Source of the DNA: DATEPR01 sp963780635
GTDB lineage: Bacteria > Actinomycetota > Actinomycetes > Mycobacteriales > Pseudonocardiaceae
Assembly (NCBI GenBank): GCA_963780635.1
Contig: CAWACW010000002.1
Coordinates: 1-64,000, forward strand
Direction of reading: 5' to 3'
DNA: 64,000 nucleotides
In this document: in pieces, positions 39,641 through 49,331 of the stretch
Numbering within the stretch: position 1 is the first letter of the stretch
How the letters are laid out: each line of letters begins with the position of its first letter
The notes under the pieces: generated by a model
The model's input: the letters and a program-made list of their open reading frames with translations, nothing else
What the model was told of the DNA's origin: nothing
Database searches by the model: none
Program-made: the position numbers and the translations under genes

Positions 39641-41528
39641 CGGCCGCCTCCGGCCGGTTGGTCGGCGGGCCGCTGCGCGCGTTGGGCCAGCAGCGCGGCC
39701 GCGACCGGGTTGTCCGGGCCGAGGAAGCTGATGGCGGCCTGCTGCACCTCGTCGGTGGCTTGCTTGGCGTAGGTGGTGATCTGCTGTTGCTCGTCGTCGG
39801 CTTCGAGGTACCAGGGGTGCAGGTTCAACAGGGCCGGGCGGCGGCCGGAGGTGAACAACAGGGCGTTGGACTTGGGCATCGCGGCGATGTCGGCGGCCGT
39901 GAGGATCCGCTCCGTGCGTAGCGACCGCGACACCGACGGTCCACCGCTGGAGTGGGAGGTACTGGTCTCCTCGACCTTGTGCTCACCGATCAGCCGGGAA
40001 AGGTCTTCGGTGAAGTCGGCGTCCTGGACCCCGGCGCCGATCGTTTTGACGGTGGCGGCCGACCACAGCGAATCGAAGCCCTCTCTGCCCCACACCGAGC
40101 GGCCCTGCTCACGCGACTGCAAGACGACGGTCACCATCAGACCGAGGCTGCCGAACCAGGAGAACCAGCCGGGCAGCTCGGGCAGACGGACGATGTTGGC
40201 CGCCTCATCCACGACAGGGTGAGCACCGGATCCAGCCGGCCACCCCGGGCGGAGGCGGCGCGCTGTGCGACCTCGATGATCTCGCCAACCAGTGCGGCCA
40301 CCACCGGCCGGCCGCTGCCCTCCCCCTCGCGGGAGAGCAGGTACACGGTGGGGTGCGCATCGCCGACGCCGGTGATCAGCTGCCACAGGCCCAGAGTCGG
40401 CACCGACGCCGGGTCGGCGGGTGGGTCCTCCCAGGTCGCCGGTGGGGTGACCCAGCGCAGCAGCGATTCGGAGTCCAGGCACGCCAGCGCGGTGGAGACG
40501 CCCTCGAAGATGCCGCCCTTGGTCTCCGGGGGCAGTTCCAAGGTCGAGCGCAAGCTCGCGGCCTGCGCTCCGAACCCACTCCGTTCCAGGTAGATGGCCG
40601 GTTCGTCGGAGCGGGTGGCCACCCACAGCACCACGTCGCGCAGCGTCTTGCCCTCCGTCACAGCCGCGGCCAGCAGCAACTGCCGCAAACATTTCGCCGC
40701 GGCCGGGGTGAAGAACGGGTCCGCGCGGTCGGTGGTGCCGTTGCCGCCGCCCACCTCCCGCATGAAGTAGGAGGCCATCCGCGCGGCCGATTCGACGGTG
40801 TTCACCGTGGCCAACAGATCGACCCAGAACCCCTGGGGTTGGTAGGTGATCCGTTGTGGGTCGAACAGCCACACCTGTCCGACCCGTGCGCGCAGGCCTG
40901 CGGTCAACACCCACACGTCGGGTTTGTTGCTGGTGGCCACGACCGGGCCGGGCGCGGCCAGGATGTCGGGCACGACCTTCGCTGACGTCTTGTTCGACCG
41001 GGGGCCGCAGATCACCAGCTCGACGTCCTCGAAGGACTTGAACACCGTCGCGCCGCTCACGTCGCCCAGCACCACGCCGATATCGCGAGCACTCAGGTCC
41101 CGCAGCCGCCTGCCCGCCAGCGAGGGGCGCAACCCAGGCGCACGTTGGGCCATGGCCCGGTGCTGCAGGTCGGCGAACGCCGCCCGGGACGTCATCGCCG
41201 CCCGCCCATCGTGAGGACGGCGCCGCCGCATGAACACGATCGTCAGAGTGATCGCGCCGCCGACCACGACGACGATTTCGGCCAGCAGCACTACGTAGAA
41301 CCAGACCGCCGACCCACTCGGCCCGATCAGGCCGCGCAACCCGCCGTCCTTGACCGCCCCGGCCGTGGCACCGAAGCCTGGTGCGGTGAACCCGCCGCCC
41401 GCCGCCGCGTGCGCGGCCGCCCACACCCCGGCGACACCCAGGAACACCAGCCCGAAGAACCCGGTGATCAGCCACGGCAGGACCGGCATCGCGCCGCTGG
41501 CGTGTTGGCGATTGTTCGGGTAGCTCAT
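39637..41528 (-). CDS. VirD4/TraG-like coupling ATPase, one frameshift
   Basis: A coupling protein of about 630 residues that would dock DNA substrates on the secretion channel. Two N-terminal membrane helices (LPWLITGFFGLVFLGVAGVW and AVWFYVVLLAEIVVVVGG) precede the ATPase domain. Its nucleotide-binding motif is CGPRSNKTSAKVV (nt about 40980-41010), a variant of the usual GPTxxGKT. Walker B VVDEAANIVRLPELP is at about 40180-40215. Between them the frame shifts: LDPVLTL then WMRRPT in one frame, VVDEAAN in the other, fixed by one G near 40213. The TraM-recognition-like C-terminus ends at TGA 39637. The start ATG at 41528 overlaps the VirB4-like stop (ATGA). Confidence 0.75.
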
Positions 41529-43103
41529 GGCGAACCTGCCGGCACCGGGCGGCCGTTGTTGTGGACGCGGTCGGCGGGCACGCCGGTGGTGCCAGCGGCC
41601 ACGCCGGTCGGGTTGTCACCGGCATCGGTGCGGGCGCGCTGGAACGCGGCGTCGGTGTTGTACAGCTCCAACTCGGCGGCGTTGAGCTGCATGCGCACCG
41701 GCAACCCGGCCCGCTCCCCCGCCTTGATCAGGTACATGCCGCGGCCGGGATGGCGATGCCCGGGCACCCAGGTGCCCGCGCTTTGCCAGGACGCGAGCAT
41801 GGAGGCCTCGCGACTGGACAGGCTCACCGCCAGCGAGTCCAGCTCGGTCGCGGGCAGGCCGCCATAGACGTGGATGGCGCACCGGCTGGCGATGCCTTTG
41901 GCTTTGGCGCGGTCCTCGGCGGTGGGCAGCGCCTGCAAGTCGTCCATCGAATGCGTCAGGTAGACACTCGCCACGCCCTTGTGCCTGTTCAGGCGAGTCA
42001 TCCGGTCGGATCGTTCGACCAGGCCGGGCCCGGTACGCAGGGCCCGCCACGCCTCGTCCTGGACCCACAGGATGTTGCGTCCGGCGCCGGCCTGGCGGGC
42101 CTCGATCATGCCCGAGCCCCAGGCCCACGAGCACAGCATCGCGGCGGCGACGACCTGGTCGGTCTCTTCGTCCAGCACGCTGAGGTCCAAGCTGGTCGCC
42201 GACGATCCGGGATCAAGCCGGGCGGTGGAGCGGCGGTCGAACAGGCCGCGCAACGGGCCGTCGCACAACAAGTCCAGAGCGGCGAGGACCTCCCGCATCA
42301 GGTCGAAGTAGCGTTCCGGGCGGCCTTCCACCCGGGCGGCGTCCAGTAGCGCCTGCGGCGCCTGGTCGAGCACCGCGCGCACTTCGGGGATGGTGGGCTG
42401 GCCGTCGTCAGTGGCGTCGGTGGCGACGTCCAGCGCGCGGGAGACGAGGTTGCGTTCGGTCGCGGTGGGAGCCCGGTCCAGTTCCAGTAGCAGCAGGGAT
42501 TCCAGCAGTGCGGTCTGGCGGGCCCGGATCGACTCGCGCAGCGCGTCGCGGGCCCGCCCGGCAGCGACGGTGGCCAGCAAGTGGCCCAGTGGTCCGGGGT
42601 CCAAGGGGTTGATCGCGTCGAAGCCGCGCCCGATCTTGATCACGTTGCCGCCGAGCCGACGCGACCAGGGGCGAGTACTCGCCTTTGATGTCGGCTGGCA
42701 CGAACAGCGTCCAGCCCATCGCGACCAGGCCGACGCCCAACCGTTTTGCGAACGCGCTTTTCCCGACTCCTGGTTGGGCCTGGATCCACAGGCCCGTGTT
42801 CGTGGTCAACCCGCTGGTCAACCAGTCCCCAGGGTGCAGTCCCACGGGCTCGTGGGTGTGCAGGTCGTGTCCAATCGGGACACCGCGTACCCGTGAGCCG
42901 CTGCCGCCCACGAATGGGTACAGCCCGGCCAGTTGGCTGGTAGTGCCCTGCCAGAGCGTGGCCGACCCGACGTGATGGTCGCGGCCGCCGCCGCGCACCG
43001 GCCAGCCGCGCGCCGGTGGCACGGGCCACGAGCGCAGCTCGGCCAGCGGGTCCTCGCGGGTGGGTTGGCCTTGCGCAGCGGCGTCGGACACCATCAGCGG
43101 CAC
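41525..43103 (-). CDS. VirB4-like transfer ATPase, one frameshift
   Basis: A VirB4/TraC-type ATPase that would power channel assembly. The first part holds Walker A QAQPGVGKSAFAKRLG (nt about 42740-42790), preceded by LHPGDWLTSGLTTNTGLWI, and then ADIKGEYSPLVAS. Near 42665 one extra G shifts the frame; the second frame continues LGGNVIKIGRGFDAINPLD, reaches Walker B NILWVQDEAWR (about 42046-42078) and the SVYLTHSMDDLQAL motif, and ends at TGA 41525. The GTG at 43103 is only the first candidate start; the frame is open upstream and there is no clear ribosome site. In this lineage the N-terminal VirB4 portion is often a separate SCO6880-type protein, which is encoded just upstream. Confidence 0.75.
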
Positions 43104-43188
43104 CGAGGGCGTCGCGCTGGCCGGGGGCGCGTGCCGTGCAGCGCGCCGGCCTGCCGGCGCCGGGCGGTCCGGTCGAGCGGCGGCCGGG

Positions 43189-43968
43189 TCAACCGCGGCC
43201 GGGTCTGGGCGCCCGGTGCGGCGGGGTCGAAAAGAGGGTCATGCCGATCGCCCCAGGGCATTCACCGGGCCGCGCGTGGGGCGAGGGCGAGGCGGCGGCA
43301 GAGACCGGGCGTGCCGGGTCGCCACCGTGGCGCGAGGGCGGCCATGCGGCGCAGACGAACCACTGCATCCCCCGCGGGGGCCAGTGCCGCCGCGTTGCTA
43401 CCGATCGCAGCGCCCGCAGGAGGTCACGATCGATCGGCACGTCGACGTTGGCGGCCCACCAATGGCCCATGCCCTGCAGGTCGGCCGCCGTGGGAACCTG
43501 CTCACCGGCCGGGCCTCTCGCGGCCACAGCCGATTGGTCAGTGCCTCGACGGCGTAGATGGCCCAGGAACCCCGGGAACCGCTGCAGTGGCCTGCCGGCA
43601 GCCACCGTGATCAGCCGCCCGAGCGGGACATGGTGGCCAGCCGCATCAGTGATGATCAGATGCGCATCGCGAGCCGCCACGAGCGGCATCAGGTCCAATG
43701 CGCCGTAGCCCGACCCCGAGGTATGCGGCGGGGCCAGTGACCGGTTGCCATGGGTACCCGCGAAGTTGTAGATATCCACCGATCCTCCTTCCGCGGCCGC
43801 GTCAGTCACCACGCGACCTTTCGAGCGGGGCCTGTTCCGGGTCAGTGCCGGGCGAGTGGGCCACCGCGCCGTCATCCAGTCGCGCCACCAGGTGCTGCCG
43901 TGGCGTGCCTGGCGCGCGGTGAGCCTGCGGCGTCTCGGGCGCGGCAACCTGGACTGTTGGTTACTCAT
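43189..43968 (-). CDS. Hypothetical protein between SCO6880- and VirB4-like genes
   Basis: A 259-residue product from the ATG at 43968, which overlaps the upstream stop (ATGA). The first 60 residues are Arg-rich. A folded-looking core follows: ALDLMPLVAARDAHLIITDA, GRLITVAAGRPLQRFPGFLG, and GHWWAANVDVPIDRDLLRAL with MQWFVCAAWPP. No membrane helix or P-loop was seen. Its position and coupling imply a transfer-complex component. The C-terminal 40 residues are Pro/Arg-rich and may reflect a frame change before the VirB4-like gene. Confidence 0.5.
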   Translation of the reverse strand: MSNQQSRLPRPRRRRLTARQARHGSTWWRDWMTARWPTRPALTRNRPRSKGRVVTDAAAEGGSVDIYNFAGTHGNRSLAPPHTSGSGYGALDLMPLVAARDAHLIITDAAGHHVPLGRLITVAAGRPLQRFPGFLGHLRRRGTDQSAVAARGPAGEQVPTAADLQGMGHWWAANVDVPIDRDLLRALRSVATRRHWPPRGMQWFVCAAWPPSRHGGDPARPVSAAASPSPHARPGECPGAIGMTLFSTPPHRAPRPGRG

Positions 43969-45458
43969 CGCGCCCACCGGCCCCTCTTGGCCAGCTCGGG
44001 CGGGTAGATCCCGGCGCCGAGACTGGCGGCGAACCCGACGTGCTGCCATCCCCAGCACCGGCGCAGCCGCAATTTCGCATTGCGGGCCCGGGCTTCCACG
44101 TCGGCGACGGCGTCGGGCAGGATCCTCGGGTCGTCGACGGTGGTGGTCACGTACATCGCCCATAACCCGACCCCGGCCCCGGCCGCTTCTTCGTCGGCTG
44201 CCTGGATGGCGCGGGCCTCGTCGGCGCGGTCGCGGGCAGTCTCGTCGATGCCCCGGCGGCGGCGCAGCTGGCGACGAAACGACGACCCGGACGCTTCCCG
44301 GGTGACCACGTCCCCGGCCCGATCGGCCGCATACGGTTGGTAGGTGATGGCGACGCGGCGGTGGTATCGGCCCGGCGCGATCAGCGGCACCAGCACGTTG
44401 GAGGTGACGGCCTGGGCGGGCAGGCCGGCCATCGCCCACGAGACAGACCAGCCCGAGTCGTGCCAGAAGTGGTCGACCTGGGCCGTGGCCTGGACCGGTC
44501 CCGCATCGGCCCACGCCAGCAGATGTCCGGCCTCCGACAGGCGGGCCAGCTCGCCCCGCGCGCCCGGGTCGTACGCCGCCCGCAGCCAGTGCGTCCACTG
44601 CGCGGCGGTGGCCCGGCCCAGGGTGGCCACCCCGGACAGCGGCAGGTCGCCCTCCAGCCCGGCCAGGGCCCGGGATACTTCGGCGACCTGTTCGGCTTCG
44701 TCCTGCGGGGCGGGCCGGGCCCGCATGGGCTGGAAGGTCATGTTGACCCGGACACTGATGTCGGCCGTGGCGCCGCGGTGGGCTTCGGCCACCTGCGTCA
44801 TCACCTCACGGGCGATCGCCGGCGCGTTCGGGTCCAGCCGGTCGGCGACGTAGTCGGCCAGCTCGGTGCCCGAGGACGGCGCGGATTCCACCACGATCGC
44901 GACCCAGTCGATCGTCGGCTCGAAACCCAGAGCGGCCTGCCAGGCGGCCCAGCTGCCGATCCACAGGTCGGTCTGGGACTGGTCGGCCAGTACGGTGCCC
45001 ACCGGGGCGACCCGCACGCTCGCGGTCAATCGGCCGGTGCGCCGGTCCCACAACAACCCGTAGGGCTGGCCCAGACCGTCTTGGGTGGCCAACGGCACGA
45101 TCGGGGCGAGCACGCCGGGCAACTCGTTGTGCCGCGGGTGCCGGGTGAACACGGAGGACTGCCAGTCGTTCCATCCTTTGCGGCGGGCGGTGCGGGTGCG
45201 CGTCCAGATCACCAGCGCGCCACCCAGTGACGTGCCGTGGGTGCGGTGCGGAATGAGCGTCAGCGCGGCGACGATCACGGCCGCGACGATCGCGACGGGC
45301 AGGATCACCAGCGGCAGGCCGAAGCTGGCCAGCACCACCCACACGGCCAGGGGCACGAACACGCAGCCGCCCATGACCGCGGTCTGTGCTTCGCTCAGGG
45401 CCCCGATACCGAAGCCCCGCCTCGGCCGCCAACCGCCGTACATGCGGGTCTCGCTCAT
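43965..45458 (-). CDS. SCO6880-family transfer protein
   Basis: A 497-residue membrane-linked protein. Two hydrophobic segments near the N-terminus (CVFVPLAVWVVLASFGLPLV and IVAAVIVAALTLI) precede a large cytoplasmic part. Family-like features are ARRKGWNDWQSSVF, LPGVLAPIVPLATQDG, YGLLWDRRTGRLTASVRV, and a late ASGSSFRRQLRRRRGIDETA. SCO6880-type proteins are found in actinobacterial conjugative elements and are thought to combine VirB3/PrgI-like membrane helices with a VirB4-like N-terminal part. Start and stop both overlap neighbours by ATGA. Family call is fairly confident; the mechanistic role is inferred. Confidence 0.7.
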   Translation of the reverse strand: MSETRMYGGWRPRRGFGIGALSEAQTAVMGGCVFVPLAVWVVLASFGLPLVILPVAIVAAVIVAALTLIPHRTHGTSLGGALVIWTRTRTARRKGWNDWQSSVFTRHPRHNELPGVLAPIVPLATQDGLGQPYGLLWDRRTGRLTASVRVAPVGTVLADQSQTDLWIGSWAAWQAALGFEPTIDWVAIVVESAPSSGTELADYVADRLDPNAPAIAREVMTQVAEAHRGATADISVRVNMTFQPMRARPAPQDEAEQVAEVSRALAGLEGDLPLSGVATLGRATAAQWTHWLRAAYDPGARGELARLSEAGHLLAWADAGPVQATAQVDHFWHDSGWSVSWAMAGLPAQAVTSNVLVPLIAPGRYHRRVAITYQPYAADRAGDVVTREASGSSFRRQLRRRRGIDETARDRADEARAIQAADEEAAGAGVGLWAMYVTTTVDDPRILPDAVADVEARARNAKLRLRRCWGWQHVGFAASLGAGIYPPELAKRGRWAR

Positions 45459-47557
45459 GCCGCGCCTCCCGAGTCGCCGGATCCTTCGGTCATCGCCCCG
45501 GCGGCCGCGTCGGCGGCGTGGTTGACGCCCTGTGCGGCGATCTGGGCCCCGGCGACCGCGGCGCCGGCCGGGCCTGCCGCAGCCGCCGCCCCACCTCCGG
45601 CACCCGCGGCCGCGCCGCCCACGGTGGCTCCAGCGCCGCTCGTACCCGCGGTCGCGCTCTTGGCGGCGCCGCCCGCGGCACCGGCGCCGGCCATCGCGCC
45701 CTGCTCCGCGCCCGCAGCAGCTTGCGAAACGCCGCTGCCACCGTTCGCCTCGCCCGATCCAGTGCCGGGCGAGGACGTGTTCGTCGCGCTCCGCCCGCCG
45801 CCGGTCGAGGTGCTGCCGCTGCCCGGGCCATCGCCTCGGTGCGCGGAGGACACCGGCAGGGCGCCCGTGTCCTGGCCGGAGCGGCCACCGGCTGTCCCGT
45901 GCTGGTCCATGAAGCGGCCAAACGCCCCGGGCCCGCCCGAGCCCAGCAGCGACGCCGCGCCGGCCGCCGCCGCGACACCGCCTCCGCCGCCCCCGGCCGT
46001 GAGCCGCTGGCCGCCCCAGTCAAAGAACCGCAACATGGTTGGCATGGACAGGACGGCCAGCGCCAGCACGGCGAGTCCGACCAGAACGGTGGACAGGCTG
46101 CCGCCCTTACCGACGAGCGTGAACCCGATCGCATCCACGATCGCTGCGATCGGCTGATACAGCAGCAGTGTGAGCGACCAGCCCAAGATCTTGGGCAGCC
46201 ATGGTTTCGTGCCCTCGTTGAGTTGCCCGGCCGCCGCGGTGGGAATCAACGCCAAGAGGATCACTAGGGCGCCCATGCGGAAGAAGCCCAGCACCCACTG
46301 CACCGCCGAGAGGAGGAACAGCGCGATCGCTAGGAAGAAGATCGCGCCGGTCTGGGCACCGACCAGACCGATCATGGTGCCCGAGACGGAGTTGGTGAAC
46401 CCGTCGATGCTCTGGTTGAGTACCTGGTCGGCCAACGCGATCCCGGCCTGATTGATCAAGACCGCGATCGTCCCAGCCAGGGTCGTCCAGCCCACATAGG
46501 ACAACAGGCCCATGCCCGTGCTCACCAGCGGGTCGAGCTTGCGCCGGTAGATCATCATCAGGCCCTGCCAGATCAGGCTGCCGGCGAGCAGGGCTAGCCC
46601 GACGTAACGCAGCTCGGATTGGATCTGGGCGATGGCCGGGCTTTGCAGGAGGGTGGTGTGATCCGCGGTGGTCCACCAGCTCATGGAGTCGGCCAGCATG
46701 GTGGTGGCGCCCTGCGTGATGGACTTGACCAAGTTCACGAACCAGCTGTCGGCCAGGCCGCTAGCCACCTGGGAGGGCGACTTGACCACGGTCTTGGTCG
46801 CGCCCTGCCCGGTGTTCGGGTGGTCGTTGATCGCCTGGCCGCGCAGCTCGTCGACGCGCTTGACGTACTCGTCGGAGAAGCTATCCCATGCAGCGCACTG
46901 GGTCTTCTGGGCGGCCGGGGCGACGGTGCAGGAGATGTAGAACCCGTCGCAGGGTGCGCGTTCGGCGCCGACGAACTTGTTGTATTCGGCTGAGGGCGGC
47001 TGGTTGGGGTCGGCCAGGTCGGTGCAGAAGTACTGCGACTGGTGGGTGGGGTCGATGCCGATGGGAAAGCCGAAGGGCTTCTGTGAGGGGTCGGCCCCGG
47101 CCCACTGGGTCATCTGGTCCACGCAGAACGAGCCGGTGGGCAGCATCGACGGGACCTGCTGGGCCAGCGTCTGGTATCCGGCGATGATCTCGTCGTAGAG
47201 CGGCTTATCCGCGGCCGGCGCGTGCGGGCCGAACGCGCTTGCCTGGAAGAAGGCCAGCAGCGCGGGTGTGTCGTCGGCGACGTTGTTGACCCAGATGCCC
47301 ACGTCGCCGCCCTTGTTCCGGCAGGTGGGTGAAGTCATCCACGGGCTGTTGTTCCAGGCCGGTGAGTTGGGCACGTACTTGGCCAAGTTCGCGGGTAGGC
47401 CGGTCAGGCTGGTCACCGGTGCGGCCTGGGCGGTCGGGACCCACAGCAGTCCGAACAGGCCCAACAGCAGCGCCAGTGCCATGCCGCGGCTGGTCGCGGG
47501 TCGCCGCGGCCGCCGGGCGGCCGAAAGGTCGAGGCGGTGCGCGCGCGGGCGGATCAT
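45455..47557 (-). CDS. VirB6/TrbL-like polytopic membrane protein
   Basis: A 700-residue membrane protein. A signal peptide (GMALALLLGLFGLLWVPTAQA) is followed by a Cys-containing exported domain (CRNKGGDVGIWV, FCVDQMTQW, YISCTVAP, TQCAAWD) and then at least six membrane helices, with GLALLAGSLIWQGLMMIYRR, IFFLAIALFLLSAVQWVLG and VLVGLAVLALAVLSMPTML. The last 200 residues are Gly/Ala/Ser-rich and low complexity. This layout is that of the VirB6/TrbL inner-membrane channel component. The start is the ATG at 47557, overlapping the previous stop (ATGA); its own stop overlaps the SCO6880-type ATG. Confidence 0.75.
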   Translation of the reverse strand: MIRPRAHRLDLSAARRPRRPATSRGMALALLLGLFGLLWVPTAQAAPVTSLTGLPANLAKYVPNSPAWNNSPWMTSPTCRNKGGDVGIWVNNVADDTPALLAFFQASAFGPHAPAADKPLYDEIIAGYQTLAQQVPSMLPTGSFCVDQMTQWAGADPSQKPFGFPIGIDPTHQSQYFCTDLADPNQPPSAEYNKFVGAERAPCDGFYISCTVAPAAQKTQCAAWDSFSDEYVKRVDELRGQAINDHPNTGQGATKTVVKSPSQVASGLADSWFVNLVKSITQGATTMLADSMSWWTTADHTTLLQSPAIAQIQSELRYVGLALLAGSLIWQGLMMIYRRKLDPLVSTGMGLLSYVGWTTLAGTIAVLINQAGIALADQVLNQSIDGFTNSVSGTMIGLVGAQTGAIFFLAIALFLLSAVQWVLGFFRMGALVILLALIPTAAAGQLNEGTKPWLPKILGWSLTLLLYQPIAAIVDAIGFTLVGKGGSLSTVLVGLAVLALAVLSMPTMLRFFDWGGQRLTAGGGGGGVAAAAGAASLLGSGGPGAFGRFMDQHGTAGGRSGQDTGALPVSSAHRGDGPGSGSTSTGGGRSATNTSSPGTGSGEANGGSGVSQAAAGAEQGAMAGAGAAGGAAKSATAGTSGAGATVGGAAAGAGGGAAAAAGPAGAAVAGAQIAAQGVNHAADAAAGAMTEGSGDSGGAA

Positions 47558-47868
47558 TGGAGGAAGAACCCCACGATCGACGCCGAGCCCAGCACCATCG
47601 CCAGGCCGCCGACGACCCACGGAATGCCCACCGCGCCCTCGATCGCCAGGTTGTTCCGGTTGCGGCGGCCGATCGTCATCATGATCCCGATCGCGATGAG
47701 CATGGCCACGGCGCCGACCAGGCCGCCCCACTTCATCCAGGCCAACAGGGTGTTGGTGGCGGCGGTCAACTCGCCGGGGGGCGCGCTCGGGTCTGGGTTG
47801 GGGATCAGGGGGCCTGGACCTGCGGTCAGCCAGTAGTGAGCCGTTGTCAGGACGATGTGGACACTCAT
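47554..47868 (-). CDS. VirB2/TrbC-like small membrane protein
   Basis: A 104-residue protein with two hydrophobic helices (WGGLVGAVAMLIAIGIMMTIG and PWVVGGLAMVLGSASIVGFFL) joined by a basic RRNRNNL loop, after an N-terminal segment with TAHYWLTAGPGP. The ATG at 47868 is preferred over upstream ATGs because GGGGGA lies 7 bases before it. Size, topology and position before the VirB6-like gene fit the VirB2/TrbC pilin-like slot. Other small transfer membrane proteins remain possible. Confidence 0.6.
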   Translation of the reverse strand: MSVHIVLTTAHYWLTAGPGPLIPNPDPSAPPGELTAATNTLLAWMKWGGLVGAVAMLIAIGIMMTIGRRNRNNLAIEGAVGIPWVVGGLAMVLGSASIVGFFLQ

Positions 47869-47905
47869 CTGCATTTCCCCCAAGAATGCTTGTGCGGCAA
47901 CGCGG

Positions 47906-48562
47906 TCAGCCTCCCTGGCTGGCGCGGTAGATAGCTGTGGCGCGGCCGCTCCACGGCGGTGGCGAGGTGCGTGTGGGCGGGCCGGCGCGTGGGGCGATCC
48001 GCTGTGTGGGTGTCACTGGCGGGTGCGCCGAGCCCGGCGGCAGCGCCAGGGCCGCACTGGGTGCGGGCGGGTACATGGCCGCTAGCGCTTCAGGAAGCCG
48101 GGCAAAGGCATCGCTGATGTCCTTGGCCCTCTCGGGTAGGCGCAGACCGGGCGCCTCGTTCATCGCCGGCCATTCCTTGCGGTAGGCGATGTCGAACCGT
48201 GCGGTGATGTAGGGCTCGGCCTTGCGTAGGTGGGCGCGTGTCTCACCCGGTTCGACGGCCGCGGTGTGCATCACCACCAGAAGCGGCTTGACCGGACACA
48301 GCCGCAGCGCCAGACCGACCCGCGCCGCTGCGGTCACGGTGTTGGCGGTGATCAGGAAGTCCACCGCGCGCGTGTTGCGGCTGTGGGCGGGAAGGGCGTG
48401 GAGCCGGGCGAGTTCGTCGGCCAGCTGGATCAGGTCGCGCAGGTCCTGGATGGGTTGGGAAGGTACGGCCAGCTGCAGGATGCGGATCCAGGTTGACGTG
48501 CCGACGCCGCCCGCGACACCGGCCACCAGCAATGGCGCCTGCGGTCGCTGCCCACCCGTCAC
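47906..48562 (-). CDS. ParA/MinD-like P-loop protein
   Basis: A 218-residue protein starting LLVAGVAGGVGTSTWIRIL, whose GGVGTST is a deviant Walker A of the ParA/MinD kind with Thr replacing the usual second Lys. A DFLITANTVTAAARVG strand-helix and a PLLVVMHTAAVEPGETRAHL strand follow, at the places of the ATPase switch regions. The C-terminal 50 residues are Pro/Ala-rich. It is the first gene of the transfer run, 38 bases before the VirB2-like gene. Such proteins may position the transfer machinery at the membrane. It lacks a ParB partner here, so plasmid partition is less likely. The start at 48562 is a GTG. Confidence 0.55.
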   Translation of the reverse strand: MTGGQRPQAPLLVAGVAGGVGTSTWIRILQLAVPSQPIQDLRDLIQLADELARLHALPAHSRNTRAVDFLITANTVTAAARVGLALRLCPVKPLLVVMHTAAVEPGETRAHLRKAEPYITARFDIAYRKEWPAMNEAPGLRLPERAKDISDAFARLPEALAAMYPPAPSAALALPPGSAHPPVTPTQRIAPRAGPPTRTSPPPWSGRATAIYRASQGG

Positions 48563-49331
48563 CGTGCCTCCCCTGACACTGGCTGCGTGACGCCGTCCTT
48601 GACGTCGTCACCGCCGGCCCGGGTGGGCCAGACCGACGGTCGTTGTTCCCCATGGTTGGCCGGTCAGCGACCGGCGATTCGTGCTGGTGGCCGTCCCTAT
48701 CCGGTGCGGCCGTGGAGGCTCTGGACGGGCCTGGCGTGGAACCGGTCACGGCAAACCGGCGGAGGCCTCCTTGCCGGGCCCGTCCAGATCGTGCCCCCGT
48801 TGTGCGGGCCCGGGATGGTCATGGCCGCGGCGGCGAGGTGTTGTCCTCGCGAGTGCACCCCCTGATCCACTCGCGCACCTCCTTCCGGGTGATGACCCTC
48901 CGTGATCGAGATGATCAGATCAACGAAAGGGTCGCCGTCGTCCGCGTGGCCTGGTCGAGTCCGGAGATCCCGCCGAAGACGACCGAATGACTACTTACCG
49001 TTACCGCGCCTCCCCCTTCTGGGGGCGTTTCAGGTCTACATCGTCGCTGACGGTAGCGCCAGCATTCGGCTTAACTGCTGTTACGTTATCACTCGAATGG
49101 ACTAGTGGTAGTGGTTGCAATCATTACTTTCGGTTACTAACGTGGCACCGTCCAGCGTGAACGCCGCACGACCGACACGACCTTGGAGACGCGCAGCCCG
49201 ATGCGCCCAGTGGCGCGACTGTCCAAGATGGTCCGACCATGGTGCAGTGGCCGCGTGGTCCATACCGGGAAGCCCCTGCGAGCAAGCGGGAACGGAAGTG
49301 CTCCGCCCCCGCGGATCGGCAAGAGTGTGCG
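48563..49331. other. Divergent intergenic region, about 770 bp
   Basis: There is no convincing gene between the divergently read transfer run and the LuxR-type regulator. The stretch at about 48985-49142 is clearly less GC-rich than its surroundings, and short GTTAC-containing motifs recur in it (near 48998, 49080 and 49134). A compact hairpin CCCCC-TTCT-GGGGG is at 49012-49025. Promoters for both directions probably lie here, but no confident -10/-35 pair can be named. Confidence 0.5.
49012..49025. repeat. C5/G5 hairpin in the divergent intergenic region
   Basis: CCCCC, a four-base loop TTCT, then GGGGG, flanked by partly complementary CGC and CG. It could act as a short terminator or a regulator site between the transfer run and the LuxR-type gene. 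TTT follows on the plus side only weakly. Confidence 0.45.

Noticed and set aside
43189..44598. A 469-residue minus-strand frame spanning two transfer genes
   Set aside because: Only the part from 43968 onward looks natural; upstream it is an Arg/Gly/Pro-rich shadow of the SCO6880-type gene.
49012..49025. Confident intrinsic terminator
   Set aside because: The five-pair stem is short and no convincing T-tract follows, so it is listed only as a hairpin.
48990..49140. Replication iterons based on recurring GTTAC motifs
   Set aside because: The motifs are only 5-7 bases, differ in spacing and orientation, and number about three; this is not enough for an iteron array.
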